6,505 bases of DNA, taken from assembly GCA_001873845.1 (NCBI GenBank), contig MNZY01000004.1, forward strand, positions 1-6,505. Direction: 5' to 3'. Position numbers and translations under genes: made by a program. Numbering within the stretch: position 1 is the first letter of the stretch; each line of letters begins with the position of its first letter. The notes beneath the pieces were generated by a model. That model did not search any database, had not been told where the DNA came from, and was given only the letters and a program-made list of their open reading frames with translations. The DNA is from Candidatus Altarchaeum sp. CG2_30_32_3053 (lineage in GTDB: Archaea; Altiarchaeota; Altiarchaeia; Altiarchaeales; Altiarchaeaceae). Positions 1 to 6,356 of this stretch are shown in pieces.

Positions 1-36
1 ATAATATTGCACCATTACGCCGGTGATTTTCATCAT
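1..36 (-). CDS. cas4: Cas4, first 12 codons (partial, runs off the window)
   Basis: Reading the minus strand from 36 gives MMKITGVMVQYY, open to the window edge. This resembles the typical N-terminus of CRISPR Cas4 (MKITGxxxxYY, followed in the family by a CKR/CxRxxW segment carrying the first Fe-S cysteine, which lies outside this window). Cas4 is a RecB-like nuclease with a 4Fe-4S cluster that trims prespacers and selects PAM-compatible ends together with Cas1-Cas2. The position directly after cas3 is where type I-B operons place it. Start could be Met at 36 or 33; no clear Shine-Dalgarno sequence precedes either. The call rests on only 12 residues plus context. Confidence 0.75.
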   Translation of the reverse strand, partial: MMKITGVMVQYY

Positions 37-125
37 AATTATTATTAAATTTATTAGAAGTCGTCAGAATGTCTGATAATAAATGGTTTTTTGTATTTTG
101 TAAGATGTAGTGATAAGATTAGGGC
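37..125 (-). other. cas3-cas4 spacer with a weak hairpin, no gene seen
   Basis: These 89 nt separate the cas3 stop from the cas4 start, much more than the other junctions in the operon. The only structure seen is a 5-bp inverted repeat with a 3-nt loop at 64-76 (TCAGA/TCTGA). It has no following T run on the minus strand, so it is not a convincing terminator. It could be a processing site, a weak attenuator or chance. Confidence 0.4.
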
Positions 126-2621
126 TTAAAAATATCTGGAGTTAAAAGACGCATCTGGTGAAGGGTCAAAACCAATGTCCGGTTTGTACCAATCTTTTAA
201 ATCTTTATTTGATATATACTTTATTTGATTTTCAATTAACCATGGCAAATCTTCCACTTTTTTATTATCAACTGAAATAACATAATCATAAAAATCCTTC
301 TTTATTCTAAAGAATTCGTTTTTCTTTTCAAATCCTTTCAATTTGTCGTTATTCCAGATATCGTTGTATTTTTGTAATACTTCTTTCGCTTTTTCATCTG
401 CTTCTACAAAAACATCAACTTTATAGGGTTCTTCTTTTATCAATTTGAATTCTGATATTTCTTCAAAATTTAATTTTTTTATGCTCTTTAATATTTTATC
501 AGAATCATCCTCGCTCATTCCTTCTTTAATTTCTTCAAAATAGGATTTATTCAATTCCAAAAATTTAGGTTCATTTATTAGTTTAGGTTCACACATTGCC
601 GAAATTTTTTTAAAAACATTCTTTGTTTTTCCTATAATAAAAGAATCGTAGATATAAGAATAATATTTTTTATCTTTTTCGGTTAAAATGAATATCTTTA
701 CCTGTCCCTTTTTATCTCCAAAATTACGGTTACATCTCCCAGCAACCTGATTTATTGAATCAAGCGGTGCAATGTCCCTATAAACAACATCAACATCTAT
801 ATCTACGCCTGCTTCAATAAGCTGTGTGCTGACAATAATTTTTCTCTCTTTTGTTTTTTCTTTTATGTCCTTTATCCTTTTTAGTCGTTCTTTTGGAATG
901 ATGTTCGTTGAAAGGTAGTAAATTTTTGTATTTTCATTACTATTCGGTTCATTTTTAATAAAAGTATAGATATCTTTTGAAGAGTTGATTGTATTCATAA
1001 CGATTAGAAAGTCATTATCAGGATTTTGAAGGATGTCATTTTTTAACTCTTCTTTGAATTTTTCTATATCCAACAGAATTAAATTTGGTATTAGATCAAC
1101 TCTGTCAAAAATTTTAAAGTATTCTTCGTTGTTTTTTATTAAGGATTTTATTTCGTTCTCTTTTTTATCAAAAATTAATGGCAGTGTTGCTGTAACAAAA
1201 ACAAAATAGGTGTTGAAATAATCTGCAAAAAACCTTATTGCTTCCTTTAAAAGCAGCCAGTATTTATGAGGTATCGCCTGCACTTCGTCAAGAATCACAA
1301 TGGAATTTGATATGTTATGAAATTTTCTTATTGCTCTGTTTCTATTTGTAATAAAAGAATGAAAGAACTGCATAAATGTTGTCACAATAATTTCAGAATT
1401 CCATCCTTCAATTAAAAGCAAACTTTTACCAACATCTCTTTCAAATTTTACATTTTCAAATTCATCCTCCTTTGTTTTATAAGTTATGTCTGAAAGATGA
1501 TGGTGTTTTAAAAGAATATCTGTCGTCGGATTATCTAAAACATCATTAAAAACATCACTGTTCTGGTCAACAATGCTTAAAAATGGTAAAGAATAAATTA
1601 TTCGCGGACAGAACCCTTTTTCTTTTCGCAATCGTTCTCTTAGGTTAAGGGCAAAAGAAAGTGAAGTTAGTGTTTTTCCAGTTCCAGTTGGAACATTTAA
1701 AGAGAGGATTTTATCGTTGGTTAAATTCAACTCATTAACACTGGAAATAACTTCATTGTAAATATTTTCTCTTATTTCATTTATTTTTGATTTTTTGTTT
1801 GTCTCATCTATACATCCGAACTTATTTTTTTTGTATTTATCAACAACATCCTTATCAATATCCTTGCGGTCAATAGATTTTAAGTTTGCCGCATCTGTTT
1901 TATCTGCGTCTAAAAGTACAGAGTAAAGGAGTAGTGTTGCGAAATAGTAAAACAATGTGTTTTCATCGTCTAACCTTCTTATTAATCTCTTTTGTTTAGT
2001 ATTTATATCATCTACAGTTTTCTTATAATCATCTTTAAAATCATCAACATTTATTTCATACTCAAAACAAAGTTTTTTGTAGATGGTATTTAATTTATCA
2101 AAATCAATTGCAGCAATCTGTTTTTTTATAATTTCAAATTCTTCGTCCCCATCATCAATGGTGCAGTAATATGTCTCATCAGAGGCATTTTTATTTAGAT
2201 TTCCGTGATGTCTTTTAACAACAAAAAAACTTATTATTGGAAGGTATTTGTAGAAATCTTTTTCCACCAATTCCTTTTTGGAAATGTATTCTTTAACGAT
2301 ATAGTATGTAAATAGCGATGATAAAAATGCATGATGCGTTTCGGGTTTGTTTTTGAGTTTCCATTTTTTCTTTTCATCGTCTTCTTGTATATATTCCTGA
2401 AAAAATTTGGTTGCCTTGCCAAAATCATGAGTTATCCCGATTAAATAAGAAATGTCTTTTAGTGTTTCAGCAACAACAAATTTATCAAGATTTAAAGTTT
2501 TTGATTCTAATATTTTCTTTGATAAATTTCCAACATTTTCTATGTGGTTAAGTAATAATTTATCCGGATGTGATTTAAGTTCATTCAATAAACACGATGT
2601 TTTCTTTTGTTCCATCATCAT
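126..2621 (-). CDS. cas3: Cas3 nuclease-helicase (HD domain fused to SF2 helicase), type I-B
   Basis: Effector of interference: recruited by target-bound Cascade, it nicks the displaced strand and degrades DNA 3'-5' using ATP. The 831-residue protein holds an N-terminal HD nuclease with a full set of metal ligands: His26, His65-Asp66 (THDFGKA), His96/97, His138-139 (KRHHGNL) and probably Asp238 (LLDADKTDA). The helicase follows: Walker A VPTGTGKT at 310-317, motif Ia near 340-354, motif II DEVQ at 445-448, motif III TAT at 477-479, motif V around 595-616 and motif VI QVAGRCNR at 625-632 with both arginines. The rest, about 700-831, is the C-terminal domain. Length is normal for a fused Cas3 of this type. 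The first ATG of three in a row (2621, 2618, 2615) is chosen because GGAAA at 2628-2632 lies 6 nt before it. The start lies inside cas5, with a 41-nt overlap, which suggests coupled translation. Intact and probably active. Confidence 0.97.
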   Translation of the reverse strand: MMMEQKKTSCLLNELKSHPDKLLLNHIENVGNLSKKILESKTLNLDKFVVAETLKDISYLIGITHDFGKATKFFQEYIQEDDEKKKWKLKNKPETHHAFLSSLFTYYIVKEYISKKELVEKDFYKYLPIISFFVVKRHHGNLNKNASDETYYCTIDDGDEEFEIIKKQIAAIDFDKLNTIYKKLCFEYEINVDDFKDDYKKTVDDINTKQKRLIRRLDDENTLFYYFATLLLYSVLLDADKTDAANLKSIDRKDIDKDVVDKYKKNKFGCIDETNKKSKINEIRENIYNEVISSVNELNLTNDKILSLNVPTGTGKTLTSLSFALNLRERLRKEKGFCPRIIYSLPFLSIVDQNSDVFNDVLDNPTTDILLKHHHLSDITYKTKEDEFENVKFERDVGKSLLLIEGWNSEIIVTTFMQFFHSFITNRNRAIRKFHNISNSIVILDEVQAIPHKYWLLLKEAIRFFADYFNTYFVFVTATLPLIFDKKENEIKSLIKNNEEYFKIFDRVDLIPNLILLDIEKFKEELKNDILQNPDNDFLIVMNTINSSKDIYTFIKNEPNSNENTKIYYLSTNIIPKERLKRIKDIKEKTKERKIIVSTQLIEAGVDIDVDVVYRDIAPLDSINQVAGRCNRNFGDKKGQVKIFILTEKDKKYYSYIYDSFIIGKTKNVFKKISAMCEPKLINEPKFLELNKSYFEEIKEGMSEDDSDKILKSIKKLNFEEISEFKLIKEEPYKVDVFVEADEKAKEVLQKYNDIWNNDKLKGFEKKNEFFRIKKDFYDYVISVDNKKVEDLPWLIENQIKYISNKDLKDWYKPDIGFDPSPDASFNSRYF

Positions 2622-3360
2622 AACATATTTCCAAATAAGGTTCTTTCATATTTGCCTCTATTGGCTTTCCATTTCTTTCAAAAAGGACATTAGAATATTT
2701 TGTGATAACCCGTTTTTGATTCATTTCAATAGGAAGTCGTAATGAAAAATATTCATATTCAATGTAAAAGTTAAAGTTAATCCCTCGTTTATTAGTCACT
2801 TTTTCAGCAGGTAAAACCGAATAAATTAAAATTTTTTCTTTTGGTTCTTTAGTTTCAACATTTATTTCACCAACAAAATTAAAATTCGCTATGTTTTCAC
2901 TCAACCCGAAACAAGGAGTATAAACTGATTTGTGTTCTGTTAACTTCTTTTTTAATTGGTCATATATCTCATTATCTCTCTTATTATCACTATGCCAAAA
3001 ATAAATTCTATACTTCGGATCTTTTAGGAATTCAAACCGGATTTGAGCCCTTGTTGTAATTAGATTCATTCCAATTCCCTTTGCATCTTTAGTATGAATT
3101 AAATTTTCTGCAATTCTTATCTTTTTCACAGGGTTCAATAACTTCAAACCAATCTTCGCTTTATCTAATGTAAATTCCCTCAAATATTCATTTCCTTTCT
3201 TCTCTAAACCCAAAATAGCACCAATCAAACCACACAGCGATGTCCTTGGAGGGATAGAAAAAGTAAGGGGAGAAGTTGTTGTATAACCTCTCCTAAAATG
3301 CGCAAAATCGCCCCAAACATCAAATACTAATACTTTCCTAATGTTTTGTTTTCCATCCAT
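2581..3360 (-). CDS. cas5: Cas5, type I-B (Cas5h family)
   Basis: Cascade subunit that binds the 5' handle of the crRNA and joins Cas8b to the Cas7 backbone. The 259-residue protein has the signature Cas5 N-terminus: strand VLVFDVWGDFAHFRR at about 10-24, then TTTSPLTFSIPPRTS at 27-41 and GLIGAILGL at 44-52. This is a RAMP-type ferredoxin-like fold with the family's TxS...PPxT..GLIGAILG pattern. A YTPCFGLSE segment at 147-155 and a C-terminal beta-rich part fit Cas5h. In I-B, processing of crRNA is done by Cas6, so this Cas5 is expected to be structural, unlike Cas5d of type I-C. The start is 6 nt after the cas7 stop. No Shine-Dalgarno sequence lies at usable distance (GGAAA at 3378-3382 is 17 nt away), so translation probably depends on ribosomes finishing cas7. 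The 3' end overlaps cas3. Confidence 0.95.
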   Translation of the reverse strand: MDGKQNIRKVLVFDVWGDFAHFRRGYTTTSPLTFSIPPRTSLCGLIGAILGLEKKGNEYLREFTLDKAKIGLKLLNPVKKIRIAENLIHTKDAKGIGMNLITTRAQIRFEFLKDPKYRIYFWHSDNKRDNEIYDQLKKKLTEHKSVYTPCFGLSENIANFNFVGEINVETKEPKEKILIYSVLPAEKVTNKRGINFNFYIEYEYFSLRLPIEMNQKRVITKYSNVLFERNGKPIEANMKEPYLEICYDDGTKENIVFIE

Positions 3361-3366
3361 AATTCA

Positions 3367-4335
3367 TTATAACAAGATTTCCTTTTTCACTATATTTTTG
3401 TCTAAATCAGATAAATCAATCTTTACTCTATCATCAACTTTAAATTCAATACTTGCAATCTTGCCTTTATTTTTATTTAAAGTTTCTATTAATTCGCTTG
3501 CATCAAGGGTTACTTCTGAAATATCCCTGATTTGTTCTTCATTCTTTTCAGACATCAATTTAATCATTTTGTCTAAGTCACCAATATGGTAATTATTTTC
3601 CTTATAATTCACTTTTAGTAATAATCTCGGCATCTGTCCGGCTTTGCTTCTTGAAATCAAATTTTTTGTTCCGTTCCACATACCGTCTAAAAGTAGATTT
3701 ACATCTTCTTCAGTAAGTTGTGTGTGTTTTGCTGCGTTTTCATTGATTATTCCGTAGAAAGAGATTAAGGAGTAAGGCAGAAAGTCTTCTTCTCTAAATG
3801 TTTTTTGTGTTGAACCTTCTTTTGAGGCAAATGCACCTGTTCCTTTGATATGTTTCATTTCTACTTTGTGCAGTGACCTTCCCATTCTGAATTGAACTGG
3901 ACCTGTATAAGTTATTGATCTTTCTTTACTCCCTTCTTCTGCTTTCTCGGCGTCGTTTTCTTTTTTCTTTTTTGCCTTTTCTGCCAAAGGTATCACAGCA
4001 CCAAAAAGTCGCACATCAATACATTTTTCTAAGACTATTTTTTTATTTTCTTCAAAATCTTTTGCTCTTGTTTTACCATCTTGTATCTCTCCCTTCTCAT
4101 TAGCAATCTCTCTTACAAATATGTCCTTATTCGTTTTACCATCATAACCTTTAAAATCCTTCAGATAGTCCCTTATCGTTCTTTTTAACCGGACATCAGT
4201 CACAATGTTTATTCCTGTTTCTTCATCAATCCTTGGTTTGTTCTCATCTAGCGGATCACCATTAGGATTCGCATCCTTTACATCGTATAGAAATACGATT
4301 TCTGCCCTATTTTTTATAATTTCATTCGTTGTCAT
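3367..4335 (-). CDS. cas7: Cas7, type I-B Cascade backbone (Csh2 family)
   Basis: Multi-copy backbone subunit that coats the crRNA spacer in the I-B Cascade. The 322-residue protein shows Csh2 landmarks: RAEIVFLYDVKDANPNGDPL at 10-29, VTDVRLKRTIRDYL at 45-58, CIDVRLFGAVIP at 105-116, TYTGPVQFRMGRSLHKV at 142-158 and SRSKAGQMPRLLLKV at 228-242. It is a RAMP-fold protein of the Cas7/Cst2/DevR group. Between LFGAVIP and the TGPVQF strand lies a highly charged, Lys/Glu/Ala-rich stretch at about 118-139, probably a disordered loop. Start at 4335 is supported by a strong Shine-Dalgarno sequence 9 nt upstream. The start overlaps the cas8b end by 14 nt. This is the only gene in the operon with a near-consensus ribosome site at good spacing, which fits the need for several Cas7 copies per complex. 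Confidence 0.97.
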   Translation of the reverse strand: MTTNEIIKNRAEIVFLYDVKDANPNGDPLDENKPRIDEETGINIVTDVRLKRTIRDYLKDFKGYDGKTNKDIFVREIANEKGEIQDGKTRAKDFEENKKIVLEKCIDVRLFGAVIPLAEKAKKKKENDAEKAEEGSKERSITYTGPVQFRMGRSLHKVEMKHIKGTGAFASKEGSTQKTFREEDFLPYSLISFYGIINENAAKHTQLTEEDVNLLLDGMWNGTKNLISRSKAGQMPRLLLKVNYKENNYHIGDLDKMIKLMSEKNEEQIRDISEVTLDASELIETLNKNKGKIASIEFKVDDRVKIDLSDLDKNIVKKEILL

Positions 4336-4777
4336 TTTTATTTTCCTCCTCTTTTTTAGATTTAAATTTATTTGATAAATTCATCCCAAGCACGAAATAG
4401 AAACTTATTTCGTAGTTTGTTAATTTCCATTTGTTTCCTGCTGAAACGAAATAATTTGATATTATTGACTCCATAGTTCTGTAATAATTTTTACCATACT
4501 CTTCCAACTTGTTTTGTATTTCAGGCAAAAGGGTTTTTATCTCTTTTTCATTCAGCTTTAATCCCTTTAGTTTAACCCTAAAAGGTGTTGCCTTTCTTTC
4601 TTGATACTGGATGTTCAATAAGAATTGTGCCAAAACGCCTTCTAAAAATATTGCCTTTTTTGCCTCGCTGTCAAAGAAGTTGGCAAATTCTTTAAATAAT
4701 GCATCCGATTTTTGCTGTATTTCTTCTTTCTTTTCTAAAGTGTCATCCTCCCGCACATTTGAAGTGTTTGGTTCCAT
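4322..4777 (-). CDS. cas11b: Candidate Cas11b small subunit from an internal start in cas8b
   Basis: Type I-B, I-C and I-D systems are known to make their small subunit by internal translation from the 3' end of the large-subunit gene. No separate small-subunit gene exists in this window. In frame with cas8b, Met486 (ATG at 4775-4777) is preceded by AGGT at 4787-4790 with a 9-nt spacer and by a long A-rich, unstructured stretch. It would give 151 residues covering exactly the helical C-terminal domain, just after a Lys/Asn-rich linker. The size fits known Cas11 proteins. Another in-frame ATG, Met463 at 4846, has AAAGGA only 3 nt before it, too close for normal use, and would give 174 residues. 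The match to the ribosome site at Met486 is short, so this is an inference from family knowledge plus a plausible site. Confidence 0.5.
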   Translation of the reverse strand: MEPNTSNVREDDTLEKKEEIQQKSDALFKEFANFFDSEAKKAIFLEGVLAQFLLNIQYQERKATPFRVKLKGLKLNEKEIKTLLPEIQNKLEEYGKNYYRTMESIISNYFVSAGNKWKLTNYEISFYFVLGMNLSNKFKSKKEEENKNDNE

Positions 4778-6232
4778 TTTTAATATACCTATATTTTTTT
4801 TATTATTTTTTAATATTTCTAGTTTATTAAGATAATTTAAAAGCATGAATCCTTTGAGTGTTGAAATTTTTGTTGAATAGTCATTAACAAATTCGTTTCT
4901 TATTTTTTGCATAATAAACTGCAAGAGGAAGTCGTAATCAACTGGTTTCTTTGTAAAAATTTTATTCACAATATCCAAAAAATATTTATTGTATGTCCTG
5001 TTTTTGCTTATTTTTAGGAAAAATGTCCTTACAACTCCAAAATTAAATTCCATTGACGTTTCTCCGGTTTTCTTTTTATTTTCAAAAACAGGAACTAAAC
5101 ATTCCTTAAAAATATCAATTTTATCTATTTTGCTTTTCACATCAAAGAGCGTTTTCAGTCGTGATGGTAAAATATCCTCAATATACAAAAGGATGTTAAA
5201 CACAGAACCGTCAGGGCCTTTTCGTGCTTCATAAAACATGAAGTTCATATTCATATAATTTTCCTCCTTGCTCATCAATTCCAGTATTTCCTTTTCATCT
5301 TGAGTAAGTCGCTTAACATCTCGTCTCTTAAATTTTGGATCCTGTTGTTCCTCCATTAATTTAAAAACATCTTTTTTCTTCTCATAATCTTCCCTATTGA
5401 TAAATTTTGGAATTAAATGATAGTTAAAGCCATAAAAATTAAAGTTCAAATTACCATCAACATATTTTTTCCCCGCCGTAAGAATCAACGCACATTCTAA
5501 ACATACAGGATAAACCTTCCAAGCATCTTTTTGATTAAACCCGCCACTTACAAATCCTATTTTATCAACAGTATAAAATTTATAAGTATCTACAAAACCA
5601 CAAACAACAGATTTTCTCTCGTTACACACATAGCAAACTTCATTTTCTGCTTTGGAGATTTTTCCATATTTTGAATAAAACCCTTTTTTGGATTCTTCAA
5701 CTAAGATTTTTCTAAAAATATCATACTCTCCAATATACTTGCCATCAATTTTTAAAGTAATAACACATTTTTCTTTTTTGTCAATTTCTGAGTGTTTTTC
5801 CTTTAACTCGTTTAGAATTTGTTCTTTATTGTTTCTGATGCAATCCCCAATATTAACTAAATTAATTCCTTCATCTAAACTATTTTCTTGGTGATTATTG
5901 AACCAAGGTAAAATTTTAGTCTTTTCAAATGTAGAATCAATTGTAGTTACTCTCGATGTTGGGGTTATATCAGTACCTCTTGAACTGCCTTGTCCGTATA
6001 AATACTTATCTATCTTTTCTCTTTTGTATTCTTCAATATCAACACCAATATAGTCATATTTTTCACCTACTTTTTTTATGAGAATAACTAATATTTTTTT
6101 ATATGATGGTTTTTTTGGATCGCTTTCAGGATCATCGATTAAAATATCTAAAGGTTCATCAATATTCTTGCCTTCTTTTTTAAGTGCATATTCTCCAATT
6201 TCTTTAATCGCTTCAATCATTTTAAAACACAT
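4322..6232 (-). CDS. cas8b: Cas8b, large subunit of type I-B Cascade (Csh1/TM1802-like)
   Basis: Large subunit that recognises the PAM and helps open target DNA and recruit Cas3. The 636-residue protein carries two CxxC pairs, Cys200/Cys203 and Cys244/Cys247, a likely zinc-binding site typical of the TM1802/Csh1 family. Between them is the conserved TVDKIGFVSGGF segment at 221-232. The central part is mixed; a Lys/Asn-rich linker at about 470-486 leads to a mostly helical C-terminal domain with FFDSEAKKAIFLEGVLAQFLLNIQ within 519-542, and the tail is charged and low-complexity. Start is uncertain: Met1 (6232) or Met5 (6220). Met5 gives MIEAIKEIGEYAL, which looks more like family N-termini, but no Shine-Dalgarno sequence stands close to either; AAAGGGA at 6248-6254 is 15 nt from Met1 and lies partly in a hairpin arm. 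The family is highly divergent, so the call rests on the zinc site, conserved segments and operon place. Confidence 0.93.
   Translation of the reverse strand: MCFKMIEAIKEIGEYALKKEGKNIDEPLDILIDDPESDPKKPSYKKILVILIKKVGEKYDYIGVDIEEYKREKIDKYLYGQGSSRGTDITPTSRVTTIDSTFEKTKILPWFNNHQENSLDEGINLVNIGDCIRNNKEQILNELKEKHSEIDKKEKCVITLKIDGKYIGEYDIFRKILVEESKKGFYSKYGKISKAENEVCYVCNERKSVVCGFVDTYKFYTVDKIGFVSGGFNQKDAWKVYPVCLECALILTAGKKYVDGNLNFNFYGFNYHLIPKFINREDYEKKKDVFKLMEEQQDPKFKRRDVKRLTQDEKEILELMSKEENYMNMNFMFYEARKGPDGSVFNILLYIEDILPSRLKTLFDVKSKIDKIDIFKECLVPVFENKKKTGETSMEFNFGVVRTFFLKISKNRTYNKYFLDIVNKIFTKKPVDYDFLLQFIMQKIRNEFVNDYSTKISTLKGFMLLNYLNKLEILKNNKKNIGILKMEPNTSNVREDDTLEKKEEIQQKSDALFKEFANFFDSEAKKAIFLEGVLAQFLLNIQYQERKATPFRVKLKGLKLNEKEIKTLLPEIQNKLEEYGKNYYRTMESIISNYFVSAGNKWKLTNYEISFYFVLGMNLSNKFKSKKEEENKNDNE
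4345..4351 (-). promoter_or_regulatory. Strong Shine-Dalgarno sequence of cas7
   Basis: On the minus strand GAGGAGG sits 9 nt before the cas7 ATG at 4335, inside the last codons of cas8b. It is the strongest ribosome site in the window; cas5, cas3 and cas8b have weak or poorly spaced ones. Raised initiation here would give more Cas7 than its neighbours, matching the expected Cascade stoichiometry. Confidence 0.85.
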
Positions 6233-6244
6233 AGTTTTTGGTAC

Positions 6245-6266
6245 TTATCCCTTTAAATTGGGATAA
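6245..6266 (-). promoter_or_regulatory. Perfect inverted repeat at the cas8b 5' end (operator or leader hairpin)
   Basis: TTATCCC at 6245-6251 and GGGATAA at 6260-6266 are exact reverse complements around an 8-nt AT-only centre. On the minus strand the 3' arm ends 12 nt before the cas8b ATG at 6232, and GGGA of the only Shine-Dalgarno-like stretch (AAAGGGA, 6248-6254) is inside that arm. In RNA a stem would hide the ribosome site; in DNA the 22-bp palindrome has the size of a repressor operator. There is no T run after it on the minus strand, so it is not a normal terminator. Confidence 0.5.
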
Positions 6267-6345
6267 TTAATTTGTGAGATGTTTTTTAAAAATCCACTAA
6301 AAAAAATTTTTTACTAAATAAATTTTTTGAAATATCAGAGCTTGT

Positions 6346-6356
6346 CCAACTGTTGG
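6346..6356. repeat. Short palindrome CCAAC-T-GTTGG in the leader
   Basis: Two 5-bp arms around one base, followed by a further CCAA at 6363-6366 that can also pair with the TTGG arm. It sits in a locally GC-richer patch (about 6338-6379) within otherwise nearly pure AT sequence. It could be a protein-binding site or the remnant of a mobile-element end; no target-site duplication or partner end is visible. Confidence 0.3.

Larger units (their letters stand above)
1..6232 (-). other. Type I-B cas operon, cas8b-cas7-cas5-cas3-cas4 order
   Basis: Five genes run in the same direction with overlaps or short gaps: cas8b/cas7 overlap by 14 nt, cas7/cas5 are 6 nt apart, cas5/cas3 overlap by 41 nt, and cas3/cas4 are 89 nt apart. 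This is the known gene order of type I-B (Csh, formerly Hmari/Tneap-type) loci. The Csh1/TM1802-like Cas8b with its two CxxC pairs, together with the Csh2-type Cas7, points to I-B rather than I-A, I-C or I-E. The tight packing suggests one transcript starting in the leader upstream of 6232. The usual first gene, cas6, is not directly upstream of cas8b here. Confidence 0.93.

Noticed and set aside
445..448. Cas3 motif II reads DEVQ instead of DEAH/DExH (residue positions), considered as a sign of inactivation
   Set aside because: The catalytic Asp and Glu are kept and a DE-x-Q form is familiar in type I-B Cas3 proteins; all other helicase and HD motifs are intact.
2234..2428. Minus-strand open frame of 64 codons inside cas3
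   Set aside because: It lies wholly within cas3 in another frame on the same strand, has no ribosome site of note and no recognisable domain; cas3 with its HD motifs explains the stretch.
2452..2742. Plus-strand open frame of 96 codons across the cas3/cas5 junction
   Set aside because: Antisense to two well-identified genes; its Phe/Ser/Ile-rich translation is what the reverse of Lys/Asn/Glu-rich coding DNA gives.
3341..5894. Several plus-strand frames of 62-83 codons opposite cas7 and cas8b, some looking hydrophobic
   Set aside because: All are antisense shadows of intact cas genes; the apparent membrane-like stretches come from reverse-complemented Lys and Glu codons, not from real transmembrane proteins.
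6078..6266. Plus-strand 62-codon frame over the cas8b start
   Set aside because: Antisense to the cas8b N-terminus, no ribosome site or domain, and it ends in the leader hairpin region.
6245..6266. Rho-independent terminator of an upstream gene
   Set aside because: The stem is a 7-bp inverted repeat with only three G-C pairs, and no T run follows it on the minus strand, so it is better read as an operator or leader hairpin.
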